Source: VFJZ01 sp046598415 (GTDB lineage: Bacteria > Actinomycetota > Thermoleophilia > Gaiellales > F1-60-MAGs149). Taken from it: a DNA stretch of 28,361 bases. Positions 1 to 7,568 of this stretch are shown here, piece by piece. Where the stretch lies: assembly GCA_046598415.1 (NCBI GenBank), contig JBKJIG010000091.1:1-28361 (forward strand), read 5' to 3'. Position 1 is the first letter of the stretch. Every line of letters begins with the position of its first letter. The position numbers were made by a program, and so were the translations under genes. The notes under the pieces were generated by a model that did no database searches, was not told the DNA's origin, and was given only the letters and a program-made list of their open reading frames with translations.

Positions 1-108
1 GTGGCAGGTGCGCAGGATCTGCTCGCTCATCAGGTCGACCGAGGTGGCGAAGGCGTTCTTGAGCACCTCGAACGTGACCGGGTCGAGCGCCCGCTCGGTT
101 CTGCTCAT
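1..108 (-). CDS. hyuB: Hydantoinase/oxoprolinase subunit B (HyuB), N-terminal fragment
   Basis: The reverse strand from 108 to the window edge reads 36 codons without a stop. The N-terminus includes the segment DPVTFEVLKNAF followed by DLMSEQILRT, which is typical of the start of HyuB/N-methylhydantoinase B/acetone-carboxylase-like subunits. The gene is cut by the window edge. An AAGGAG Shine-Dalgarno lies 8 nt before the ATG, inside a duplicated 34-bp sequence. It directly follows subunit A on the same strand, and the A and B subunits of this family work together in ATP-dependent ring opening or carboxylation. The substrate cannot be told from 36 residues. Confidence 0.8.
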   Translation of the reverse strand, partial: MSRTERALDPVTFEVLKNAFATSVDLMSEQILRTCH

Positions 109-218
109 GCCGTGCACTCCTTCGGAGCCTTGCACGGCAATCGCCACCGCGTGCAAGGGTTTCCGCTGCGCTCCAACCGTCGCATGCTCATGCCGTGCAC
201 TCCTTCGGAGCCTTGCAC
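102..218. repeat. 34-bp direct repeat pair carrying a Shine-Dalgarno and start codon
   Basis: Identical 34-bp sequences lie at 102-135 and 185-218, 83 bp apart. On the minus strand each contains an interrupted stem (GTGCA...TGCAC enclosing CTCC-GAA-GGAG), AAGGAG and an ATG 8 nt downstream. The copy nearer hyuB supplies its ribosome-binding site. The other supplies an in-frame ATG of the linking frame. Confidence 0.85.
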
Positions 219-224
219 GCTCAT
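105..224 (-). CDS. 39-codon linking frame between hyuA and hyuB
   Basis: This short reading frame starts at an ATG overlapping the hyuA stop (ATGA) and ends in a TGA overlapping the hyuB start (ATGA again), so ribosomes could pass through it from A to B. It contains three cysteines near its end and matches nothing I recognise. It spans both copies of a 34-bp direct repeat, so it may simply be a by-product of a duplication of the hyuB ribosome-binding region, kept open for translational coupling. A real peptide product is not supported by anything except the exact double overlap. Confidence 0.3.
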   Translation of the reverse strand: MSVQGSEGVHGMSMRRLERSGNPCTRWRLPCKAPKECTA

Positions 225-2251
225 GTGGTGCCCCCGATGTGGATGAGGATGTTCAGCCACGCGTCGACCTCGGCCGTGACGCCGGGTGGGACGAGGGTGG
301 TCGAGTCGAGCTGGTCGATCACGACCGGGCCGGTGAAGCGGACGCCGGCGCGAAGGTCGTCGCGCCGGTAGACGGGCGTGGAGACGGCGACGCCGTCGAA
401 CTGCACGTCGCGCAACGCGTGCGGCACGGGCAGCTCGGAGGCGATCACCTCGTGCTGGGCGAGGCCCGGTTTCGGTGTCACCCCGATGGCCTGCAGCTCG
501 AGCTGGTAGATCTCGACGGCGGCACCGTCGCGACGGTAGGAGAATGCCCGGGCGTGCTCGTCGTGGAAGCGCGCGACCGCATCGGCGACGGCGGCCTCGC
601 CGACGCCGGTCGGCACCGAGAGCGAGCGCCACTGGCCCAGGTAGCGCATGGCGATCGACCGCTGCAGGCTGACCTGCTCGTCGGGCACGCCCTCGTGCTT
701 CAGGCGCTCGCGCGCCTCGTCCTCCAGCTTCGTGAACTCGGTCTCGATCTCGGCCGGGTCGGCCGCGTCGGCGCGTCGCAGGAACATCGCCGACAGGTCG
801 TGGCGGATGTCGACCAGCAGGCAGCCCAGCGCCGACGTGATGCCCGGGTTGGGCGGCACGATCACGGTCGGGATCGACAGCTCCTGCGCCAGCGCCGCAC
901 CGTGCAGCGGCCCGGCACCGCCGAAGGCCACCAGCGCGAAGTCGCGAGGGTCGTAGCCGCGGCGGATCGAGATCAGGCGCACGGCGTCGGCCATGTTCGC
1001 GTTCGCGACCGTCAGCACCGCCTCGGCCGCGGCCTCGGGCGTCATCTGCAGCGGCTCGGCGACGCCCTCGGTGATGGCGCGGGCGGCCAGCTCGGGATCG
1101 AGCTGCAGCTCGCCGACCAGCTCGGGCGTGAGGCGCCCGAGCAGCACGTTGGCGTCGGTGTTCGTGGGCTGCGTGCCGCCGCGTCCGTAACACGCCGGGC
1201 CGGGCTCGGCGCCCGCCGACTGCGGGCCGTTGTGCAGCGAGCCGGCCTCGTCGATCCACGCCAGCGAACCGCCGCCGGAGCCGATCGTGAGCACCTCGAT
1301 GGACGGAAAGCAGATCGGGTAGCCGTACTCGACGAACCACTCGCGCGTCGTCCGCAGCTCGCCGCCGAACGCCAGCGAGATGTCGGTCGACGTGCCACCC
1401 ATGTCGAGGCCGATGGCGTTCGGATAGCCCGCCAGCGCCGCCAGGTGGCGACTCGCGATCGCCCCGGCGGCGATGCCCGATGCCGCCAGGCGCACCGCGA
1501 AGCGCTCGACCGTGCGCGGCGTCATCACGCCGCCGCCCGAGTGCAGCAGCAGCAGGTCGCCGTCGTAGCCCTCGCCCGCGAGGCGCTCCTCCAGCCGGCG
1601 CACGTAGCCGCCGACGAGCGGCTGCAGCACGGCGTTGGCGATGGTGGTCGAGAAGCGCTCGTGCTCGAAGATCTCGGGCAGCACCTCGCTGGACGTGGTC
1701 ACGTTCACCCCCGGCAGCTCTTCCTCGAGGATCGCGCGCATGCGCAGCTCGTTCTCGCCGTTGGCATAGGCGTTGATGAAGCAGACCGCCACCGACTCGA
1801 CCGCGCGGCGGCGCAGGATGCGCGCCACGTCGCGTGCTGCGACCTCGTCGAGCGGCGTCAGCACCTCGCCGTCGTAGCCGACGCGCTCCGGCACCTCGAA
1901 CCGGTCGCGGCGCCGCACGTACGGGGGCGCCACGTCGGCGTAGGCGTCCCACAGGTCCTCCTTCGTGCCGCGCCGGATCTCGATCACGTCGCGAAAACCC
2001 TGCGTCGTGACCATCGCGACCGGTGGGAACCGGCGGGTGATCAGCGCGTTGGTCGCGACCGTGGTGCCGTGCGAGAAGAGGACGGTGTCGCGCAGGTCGA
2101 TGCCCGCGTCGCGCACGCCCGTCATCACCCCCTCCATCGGATCGGAGGGAGTGGAGGGCACCTTCGCGACGCGGATCTGTGAGGTGGCCTCGTCCAGGAT
2201 GCAGATGTCGGTGAAGGTGCCGCCGACGTCGACCGCCACGCGGATCGGCAT
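221..2251 (-). CDS. hyuA: Hydantoinase/oxoprolinase family subunit A (HyuA)
   Basis: This 676-residue cytosolic protein has close to the usual length for HyuA. The start carries the actin/hexokinase-like phosphate-binding motif DVGGTFTD at residues 8-15, followed by the family pattern FSHGTTVATNALI near residue 60 and later an LDMGGTSTD motif. HyuA-type subunits use ATP to open cyclic amides (hydantoins, 5-oxoproline) or, in acetone/acetophenone carboxylases, to activate a ketone; which one applies here is not visible. The ATG overlaps the stop of the upstream acyl-CoA ligase (TGATG on the minus strand), so the two are translationally coupled. hyuB follows downstream. An oxidase related to sarcosine oxidase lies 14 kb away, which would be compatible with N-methylhydantoin use, but that link is only speculative. 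Confidence 0.88.
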   Translation of the reverse strand: MPIRVAVDVGGTFTDICILDEATSQIRVAKVPSTPSDPMEGVMTGVRDAGIDLRDTVLFSHGTTVATNALITRRFPPVAMVTTQGFRDVIEIRRGTKEDLWDAYADVAPPYVRRRDRFEVPERVGYDGEVLTPLDEVAARDVARILRRRAVESVAVCFINAYANGENELRMRAILEEELPGVNVTTSSEVLPEIFEHERFSTTIANAVLQPLVGGYVRRLEERLAGEGYDGDLLLLHSGGGVMTPRTVERFAVRLAASGIAAGAIASRHLAALAGYPNAIGLDMGGTSTDISLAFGGELRTTREWFVEYGYPICFPSIEVLTIGSGGGSLAWIDEAGSLHNGPQSAGAEPGPACYGRGGTQPTNTDANVLLGRLTPELVGELQLDPELAARAITEGVAEPLQMTPEAAAEAVLTVANANMADAVRLISIRRGYDPRDFALVAFGGAGPLHGAALAQELSIPTVIVPPNPGITSALGCLLVDIRHDLSAMFLRRADAADPAEIETEFTKLEDEARERLKHEGVPDEQVSLQRSIAMRYLGQWRSLSVPTGVGEAAVADAVARFHDEHARAFSYRRDGAAVEIYQLELQAIGVTPKPGLAQHEVIASELPVPHALRDVQFDGVAVSTPVYRRDDLRAGVRFTGPVVIDQLDSTTLVPPGVTAEVDAWLNILIHIGGTT

Positions 2252-3813
2252 CAGACCCGTGCCTGCTCGCGCTCGATCAGCACCCGGCGCAGGATCTTGC
2301 CCGACGCCGACTTCGGTATCTCGTCGATGAACTCGCAGGCGCGGATGCGCTTGTACGGCGACACGTGCGAGGCGACGAAGTCCATCACCTCGGCCGGCGT
2401 CATCACGACGTCCGCCTTCAGCACGACGAAGGCCTTCGGGATCTCGCCGCACGCCTCGTCGGGCACGCCGATCACGGCGGCGTCGGCGATCGCCGGATTC
2501 TTCAGCAGCACGCCCTCGAGCTCGGCCGGCGCCACCTGGTAGCCGTTGTACTTGATCAGCTCCTTGAGCCGATCGACGATCTGGAAGATCCCGCCCTCGT
2601 CCATCGTCACGATGTCCCCTGTCCGCAGCCAGCCGTCCGCATCGATGGTCGCCGCGGTCGCCTCGGCATTCTCGAGATACCCCTTCATCACCTGCGGCCC
2701 GCGAACCCACAGCTCGCCACGGTCGCAGTCGGTGGTCGTTTCGGGATCCACGATACGTGCCTCGGTGCTCGCGAGGAGCATTCCGACGGCGCCCGGTGTG
2801 CAGCGTTCTCCTTCGCGCCACGCGTGGGTGACGGGACTCGTCTCGGTGAGGCCGTAGCCCTGGAAGACGTCGGTTCCGATCCGCTCGGCGCAGGCGGTCT
2901 GGAGCGCGCCGTCGAGCGGGGCGGCGCCCGACATGATCGTCCGCAGCGACGACAGGTCGAACCTGTCGATCAGCGGATGCTTGGCCAGCGCGACCACGAC
3001 CGGCGGCGCCACGTAGGCGATGGTGATCCTGTGGTCCTGGATCAGCTGCAGGAAGTGCTCCAGGTCGAAGCGCGGCATCGTCACGATCTCGGCGCCGCGG
3101 CGCAGGCAGTCGTTCAGCACCACGGTCTGGCCGTAGATGTGGAAGAACGGCAGGAACCCGATCACGCGATCGTCAGGGCCGACATTGCGACAGTCGGCGA
3201 ACTGGGCCATGTTCGCGACGAGGTTCCGGTGGGTCAGCATCACGCCCTTCGGCAGGCCGGTGGTGCCACTCGAGTACGGCAGCGATACCAGGTCGTTCGC
3301 GCAGTCGATGTCGGGCTGCGGCGTCGGCGCGCCGGTGGCGAGCAGCGAGGCGAACGGTGTCGCTCCCTCCGCCTCGCCGAACACGAAGACCTCCTCGATC
3401 CCGGCCTCGGCGGCGGCCGGCAGCGCACGGTCGAGGAACTGCGGGATCGTGATCAGGAACCGCGCGTGCGCGTTCCGCAACTGGAAGGCCAGCTCGTGGG
3501 CGTTCGAGAGCGAGTTGACGGTCGTGTTGGCGGCGCCGGCCTGCGCCACGCCGTGGAATGCGATCGGGTACTCCGGCCCGTTCGGCGCGAAGATGCCGAC
3601 CACCTCGCGGCGTTGCAGCCCGCGCTCGACCAGGCCGGCGGCACAGCGGCCGACCAGGTGGTCGAGCATCGCGTACGAGTACGAACGTCCCGTCGAGCCG
3701 CAGACGATCGCCGTCCGGTCGCCGCGGGAGGCTGCAGCCGCGTACACGAACGGGGTGAGCGGGACGTCCGGAATCTCGACGTCGGGGTACGGGCTCCGGA
3801 TGCTCGTCGCCAT
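2251..3813 (-). CDS. AMP-forming acyl-CoA synthetase/ligase (4-coumarate-CoA-ligase-like)
   Basis: This 520-residue member of the ANL adenylating superfamily activates a carboxylic acid as acyl-AMP and transfers it to CoA. The P-loop YSSGTTGLPKG is at about residues 180-190, followed by GYGLTETSPVTH, DGWLRTGDI, the hinge DRLKELIKYNGYQ and, in the last 20 residues, KSASGKILRR with the catalytic lysine at about 506. The ATG at 3813 is chosen because GAGGAG lies 6 nt upstream; a further 19 in-frame codons upstream look non-coding. It is the first gene of a minus-strand unit with hyuA and hyuB, so its acid substrate may be the product of that hydrolase or carboxylase. The exact acid (aryl, medium-chain or short-chain) cannot be read from sequence. 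Confidence 0.88.
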   Translation of the reverse strand: MATSIRSPYPDVEIPDVPLTPFVYAAAASRGDRTAIVCGSTGRSYSYAMLDHLVGRCAAGLVERGLQRREVVGIFAPNGPEYPIAFHGVAQAGAANTTVNSLSNAHELAFQLRNAHARFLITIPQFLDRALPAAAEAGIEEVFVFGEAEGATPFASLLATGAPTPQPDIDCANDLVSLPYSSGTTGLPKGVMLTHRNLVANMAQFADCRNVGPDDRVIGFLPFFHIYGQTVVLNDCLRRGAEIVTMPRFDLEHFLQLIQDHRITIAYVAPPVVVALAKHPLIDRFDLSSLRTIMSGAAPLDGALQTACAERIGTDVFQGYGLTETSPVTHAWREGERCTPGAVGMLLASTEARIVDPETTTDCDRGELWVRGPQVMKGYLENAEATAATIDADGWLRTGDIVTMDEGGIFQIVDRLKELIKYNGYQVAPAELEGVLLKNPAIADAAVIGVPDEACGEIPKAFVVLKADVVMTPAEVMDFVASHVSPYKRIRACEFIDEIPKSASGKILRRVLIEREQARV

Positions 3814-3850
3814 CGTCTGCTCCTCGTCGCGATCGGTGTGCGCACCGGCG

Positions 3851-3893
3851 ATCGTACCGCTCCGCGACACGCCGCGGGAAGGCGTCGTACCCT
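3851..3893. promoter_or_regulatory. Divergent promoter region, ligase operon / ketosynthase
   Basis: The plus strand has TACCCT at 3888-3893, six bases before the ketosynthase ATG at 3900, which fits a leaderless transcript. The minus strand has TACGAT at 3856-3851, giving the ligase a leader of about 30 nt that contains its GAGGAG site. No convincing -35 boxes are visible, so this is a -10-only inference. Confidence 0.35.
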
Positions 3894-3899
3894 TCGGAC

Positions 3900-5108
3900 A
3901 TGCGGAGGCGTGTTGTCGTCACGGGCGCGAGTGTGATCTCTCCGATCGGAAACGGTCGGGAAGCGCTCTGGGACGCGCTTCAGGCCATGCAGAGCGGTGC
4001 GAGTCGCATTGAGCTGCCCGGGTTCGGATCGATCGTGGCGTTCATGGCGCCGCCCGATGGCGCCGAGGAGCGGTTCGGGAAGAAGGCCGCGCGGCGGATG
4101 GACCGGGCCGGGCGCCTTGCGGCGGTGACCGCGGCGATGGCGCTCGAGGACGCCGGCGACCTCGGGCTCGAGTCGCGTGACATCGGCACCGCGATCGGAT
4201 CGGCCCACGGCGGCGCCGAGACGCTGCACGAGGCGTACGAGACGTTCTACCTGCGCGGATCCGACCGGCTGTCGCCGTTCGCGATCCCGCTCAGCCTGCC
4301 GAACACGGCTGCCAGTGCCGTCGCCCGCGAGAACAACCTGCACGGCCCGTCGACGTCGATCGGCACGGCCTGCGCGGCGGGTTCCGACGCCATCGGCGCC
4401 GCGTTCCGCCTGATCCGCGACGGGTTCGCCGAGGCGATGGTCGCCGGTGGTGCCGAGGCGGCGGTGACGCCGTTCGTGATCGCCGGCTACCGCAAGCTGG
4501 GCGCCCTGTCGCCGAGCACCGGCGATCCGGCGCTGGTCTCGCGGCCGTTCGACCGCGGCCGCGACGGCTTCGTGATGGGCGAGGGCTCGGGCATCCTCGT
4601 GCTCGAGGAGCGCGAGCACGCCCTGGCGCGCGGTGCGCGCATCCTGGCCGAGGTGGCGGGCTACGGCCAGTCGTGCGATGCCGGGCACCTCACCGATCCG
4701 GACGAGTCCGGAGCTGGCCCGGCGCGCGCCGTTCGCCTGGCGATCGCGGACGCCGGCCTGGAGCCGGCGCAGATCGGGTACGTGAACGCGCACGCCACGT
4801 CGACGCCAGCCGGCGATATCGCCGAGCTGCGCGCGCTGGCGGCGGCGGGCCTGTCACACGCGCCGATCTCGTCCACCAAGTCGCTGCACGGCCACGCCCT
4901 GGGCGCCGCGGGCGGCGTCGAGGCGGTGGCGGCGCTGATGGCGTTCGCCCGCGACGTGCTGCCGGCGGGCGCGAACATCGACGATCCCGAGCCCGATCCG
5001 GTCGCCGATTTCGTCACGACGCCGCGGTCGGCGCGCATCGACGCCCTGGTGTCGAACAGCTTCGGCTTTGGCGGTCACAACGCCGCCGTCGTCTTCAAGC
5101 GCGCCTGA
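3900..5108 (+). CDS. Beta-ketoacyl-ACP synthase II-like (FabF/KAS family)
   Basis: This 402-residue decarboxylating condensing enzyme of the thiolase fold extends an acyl chain by two carbons from malonyl-ACP. The catalytic triad is complete: Cys158 in SIGTACAAGSDA, His298 in NAHATSTPAGD and His332 in SLHGHALGAAGG, plus the C-terminal glycine-rich SNSFGFGGHNA loop. The length fits FabF (about 410). It stands alone: no acyl carrier protein, malonyl transferase or ketoreductase is next to it, so it may act in an accessory lipid or small polyketide pathway rather than core fatty-acid synthesis. The start has no Shine-Dalgarno but a -10-like TACCCT six bases upstream, suggesting a leaderless mRNA. 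It converges with the amidase gene downstream. Confidence 0.9.
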   Translation: MRRRVVVTGASVISPIGNGREALWDALQAMQSGASRIELPGFGSIVAFMAPPDGAEERFGKKAARRMDRAGRLAAVTAAMALEDAGDLGLESRDIGTAIGSAHGGAETLHEAYETFYLRGSDRLSPFAIPLSLPNTAASAVARENNLHGPSTSIGTACAAGSDAIGAAFRLIRDGFAEAMVAGGAEAAVTPFVIAGYRKLGALSPSTGDPALVSRPFDRGRDGFVMGEGSGILVLEEREHALARGARILAEVAGYGQSCDAGHLTDPDESGAGPARAVRLAIADAGLEPAQIGYVNAHATSTPAGDIAELRALAAAGLSHAPISSTKSLHGHALGAAGGVEAVAALMAFARDVLPAGANIDDPEPDPVADFVTTPRSARIDALVSNSFGFGGHNAAVVFKRA

Positions 5109-5177
5109 ACGGTCGCGCGGCCCGCGCGAACCGTGCCGCGAACGACGTAACCACGCACGTAAGTGTGACGTCGTGCG

Positions 5178-5200
5178 GATTCGGTGCCAGGCACCGAATC
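5178..5200. repeat. 23-bp palindrome in convergent gap (possible bidirectional terminator)
   Basis: The 236-bp gap between the ketosynthase and amidase stops contains GATTCGGTGCC-A-GGCACCGAATC, two perfect 11-bp arms around a single base. It lies between two 3' ends, so it could stop transcription from both sides, though no T-run follows. Its core GGTGCCAGGCACC also resembles REP-like short palindromes. An 11-bp direct repeat AAGTGTGACGT occurs at 5161 and 5288 in the same gap. Confidence 0.55.
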
Positions 5201-5344
5201 TGCGCGAATTGACGCGCCCGTGCGAGGTTGACCGCGAGCTGTGCGGTACCGCGCGGGTCTTGTCACACCATGCGCGCTCGGCGTGTCAAGTGTGACGTTG
5301 GTGGCTGGATCCGTGCCTGTCACCAGAACGGACACCTGCAGCTG

Positions 5345-6763
5345 CTACGAGCGGGACGACTCCGGTGGGCGGCGGGCCGCCCAGGGGCGCACGCGCTCGA
5401 GGGCGGCGCCGATCTGCAGGGCGACGTCGTCACGGGATCTGCGAGCGACGATCTGCAGGCCGACGGGGAGATCGTCGTCCGTGAAACCGGCCGGCACCGA
5501 TAGCGCCGGGCACTGGCTCATGTAGTTGAAGACCGCCGTCATATCGAGGCCGTGGAAGCGGCCGTCGGAGAACTCGACGTACCACTGGTCGTCGTCCTCG
5601 TCGACCGGACGGGCCGCCTGGCTCATCGTCGGGCACAGCAGGGCGTCGTACTGCTCGAGCACCGGCGCGAGCTGCTTCCAGGCGTCGGTGCGCACGAACT
5701 CGAGCCGCTTGAAGTCGACCGCCCCCATCGCCCGGCCGGCATCCATGTAGCTCAGAAGCTTTGGATCCATGCGGTCTCGGTACTCGTCGACCACGTGTCC
5801 GAAGATGGCCTCGAGGTACACGCCCCAGTGCTGCGCCCACGCATCGGTGAGGGCGCGCGTCCAGCCCAGGTCGACCTCCTCGACGATCGCGCCGGCGTCG
5901 GCCAGCGCCGCCGCGGCAGCGCGAACCTCGCGCTCCACACCGGGGTCGACCGCCCAGCAGCCGAGGTAGACGTCGAGGGCCAGGCGCAGACCGGTGACAT
6001 CGGTGGAGCGGCTCGAGAGGTCGAGGGGCGGCAGGCTCATCGCGTCGCGCTCGCTCGGACCCGAGCCGACTTCCAGGAACAGCCGCGCGTCGTCGATCGT
6101 GCGCGCCAGTGGCCCGAAGTGGTGGATGGTGTCGAACTGTGTGGGCAGGAAGTCGAGCGGGATCCGCCCGAAGCTCGGCTTCATCCCGACGACCCCCGAC
6201 CACGATGCCGGGATCCGCACCGATCCGCCCATGTCGGTGCCCTCCGCGAGTGGCACACACCCCGATGCAACAGCTGCGCCAGAGCCGCCGGACGAGCCAC
6301 CTGGCGACCGGTCGGTGTTCCACGGGTTGCGCGTCACTCCCCATAGCTGCGAGTGCGTGAAACTCGAGTACGCGAACTCGGGTGTGGCGGTCTTGCCGAC
6401 CATGATGCCGCCGGCGCCGAGCAGCCGCTCAACGAGCAGCGCGGAGCGGTCGGGCACGTTGTGCTCGAAGGCATAGGAGCCGAGCGTCGTGCGCTTGCCC
6501 GCTGTGGGCGTCAGGTCTTTGATCGCGATCGGGACGCCGTGCAGCGCGCCGACCTCGTCGCCGCGCGCAACGGCGGCGTCGGCGGCCTGCGCGAGCGCGA
6601 TCGCCTCGTCCGGATACGTGAAGACGAAGCAGTTCAGCGCGCCGTTCACCTCCTCGATTCGCGCGAGCGCATTACGCACCACGGTCTCCGAGGAAAGCTC
6701 GCCCACACGGATCCGCGCGGCCAGTTCGGTTGCCGGCGTGAAGCAGAGATCGAGATCGGACAT
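5345..6763 (-). CDS. Amidase (amidase-signature family)
   Basis: This 472-residue amidase-signature hydrolase releases ammonia or an amine from a carboxamide. The Ser-cisSer-Lys triad is visible: Lys82 in PIAIKDLTP, the glycine/serine-rich segment SPGGSSGGSGAA with cis-Ser near 157-158, and the nucleophile Ser181 in DMGGSVRIPAS. The length matches the family (450-500). The ATG at 6763 is preferred over upstream in-frame codons because a -10-like TAGGAT ends 7 nt before it on the minus strand, giving a leaderless message. It is divergent from a gamma-glutamyl hydrolase and a glutamine-synthetase-like ligase, so its substrate may be an amide connected with amine or glutamyl-amide turnover. That is context only; family members range from indoleacetamide hydrolase to acyl-glutamine amidases. 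Confidence 0.9.
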   Translation of the reverse strand: MSDLDLCFTPATELAARIRVGELSSETVVRNALARIEEVNGALNCFVFTYPDEAIALAQAADAAVARGDEVGALHGVPIAIKDLTPTAGKRTTLGSYAFEHNVPDRSALLVERLLGAGGIMVGKTATPEFAYSSFTHSQLWGVTRNPWNTDRSPGGSSGGSGAAVASGCVPLAEGTDMGGSVRIPASWSGVVGMKPSFGRIPLDFLPTQFDTIHHFGPLARTIDDARLFLEVGSGPSERDAMSLPPLDLSSRSTDVTGLRLALDVYLGCWAVDPGVEREVRAAAAALADAGAIVEEVDLGWTRALTDAWAQHWGVYLEAIFGHVVDEYRDRMDPKLLSYMDAGRAMGAVDFKRLEFVRTDAWKQLAPVLEQYDALLCPTMSQAARPVDEDDDQWYVEFSDGRFHGLDMTAVFNYMSQCPALSVPAGFTDDDLPVGLQIVARRSRDDVALQIGAALERVRPWAARRPPESSRS

Positions 6764-6769
6764 GGCGCC

Positions 6770-6776
6770 TATCCTA
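6770..6776. promoter_or_regulatory. Overlapping divergent -10 elements, amidase / PuuD-like
   Basis: Only 19 bp separate the two divergent start codons (6763 minus, 6783 plus). The plus strand has TATCCT at 6770-6775 and the minus strand TAGGAT at 6776-6771, each 7 nt from its start codon. This fits two leaderless transcripts from interleaved promoters, so the two polymerases could not bind at the same time. The -35 regions are not recognisable. Confidence 0.5.
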
Positions 6777-6782
6777 GTGGCG

Positions 6783-7490
6783 ATGCCAGCACCCCAACCC
6801 ATCATCGGGTTCACCGCGATTCCCCGCAACGTTCACGCCGGGTTCGGCCCGTACTGGGGCCAGACCCTCGCCGACGCGTTCATCAAGGCGATCGAGGAGG
6901 CCGGCGGCGTGCCGCTGATCCTGCCCTCGACCCGGCCCGAGAACGCCGCGCGCCAGGTGGAGGGCATCGACGCGCTGGTGCTGTCCGGTGGTGCCGACGT
7001 GCACCCGTCGCGGTACGGCGCGGAGGTGCGGCCGGAGATGTCGTGGCTGGACGAGCACCGCGACGCCTGGGAGCTCGCCGTCCTCGACGCCGCCGGCGAG
7101 CGGCACCTGCCGATCCTCGGCATCTGCCGCGGCTCGCAGCTGCTGAACGTGTGGCGCGGCGGGAAGCTGGTGACCCATCTGGAGACCGACGTGCACCACG
7201 AGGGCGGCATCGACCACCGGCATCCGGTCGAGGTCGGCGCCGGGACGCTGCTGGACGAGGTTCTCGGCGTGCGCACGATCGCCGTCACGACGCTGCACCA
7301 TCAGGGCGTCGCGGAGCTGGGCGCCGGGCTCGCCGTGAGTGCGCGCGCCCCCGACGGACTGCCCGAGGCGGTCGAGGACCGTGCCTGCAACGTGCTCGGT
7401 GTCGCGTGGCACCCCGAATTCCAGCTGTCCGACCCGGCCGGCCAGCCGCTGTTCCGGTGGGTTGTCGAGGCCGCGCGGAAGGCCGCTTGA
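6783..7490 (+). CDS. Gamma-glutamyl-amide hydrolase, class I glutamine-amidotransferase fold (PuuD-like)
   Basis: This 235-residue cytosolic peptidase C26-type protein has its nucleophile Cys115 in the elbow GICRGSQ and the His210/Glu212 pair in GVAWHPEF, so the Cys-His-Glu triad is intact. Relatives cleave the gamma-glutamyl bond of gamma-glutamyl-GABA in the Puu polyamine pathway. The glutamine-synthetase-like ligase immediately downstream is the expected partner that makes such gamma-glutamyl amides. The start at 6783 is favoured by the TATCCT element 7 nt upstream. An alternative in-frame ATG at 6762 would add seven residues and overlap the divergent amidase start. The exact glutamyl amide used is unknown. 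Confidence 0.85.
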   Translation: MPAPQPIIGFTAIPRNVHAGFGPYWGQTLADAFIKAIEEAGGVPLILPSTRPENAARQVEGIDALVLSGGADVHPSRYGAEVRPEMSWLDEHRDAWELAVLDAAGERHLPILGICRGSQLLNVWRGGKLVTHLETDVHHEGGIDHRHPVEVGAGTLLDEVLGVRTIAVTTLHHQGVAELGAGLAVSARAPDGLPEAVEDRACNVLGVAWHPEFQLSDPAGQPLFRWVVEAARKAA

Positions 7491-7568
7491 CGCCTCGCGG
7501 CACCTGCGAAAGACTCTGCACGGATCCTGGATCCATGCGCCTTCCCTTCTGACCTGGAGTTGATCTTG

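Noticed and set aside
8..2182. A 724-codon plus-strand open frame antisense to hyuA
   Set aside because: It is a shadow of hyuA: repetitive Arg/His/Val-rich translation, no domain, while the opposite strand has clear HyuA motifs.
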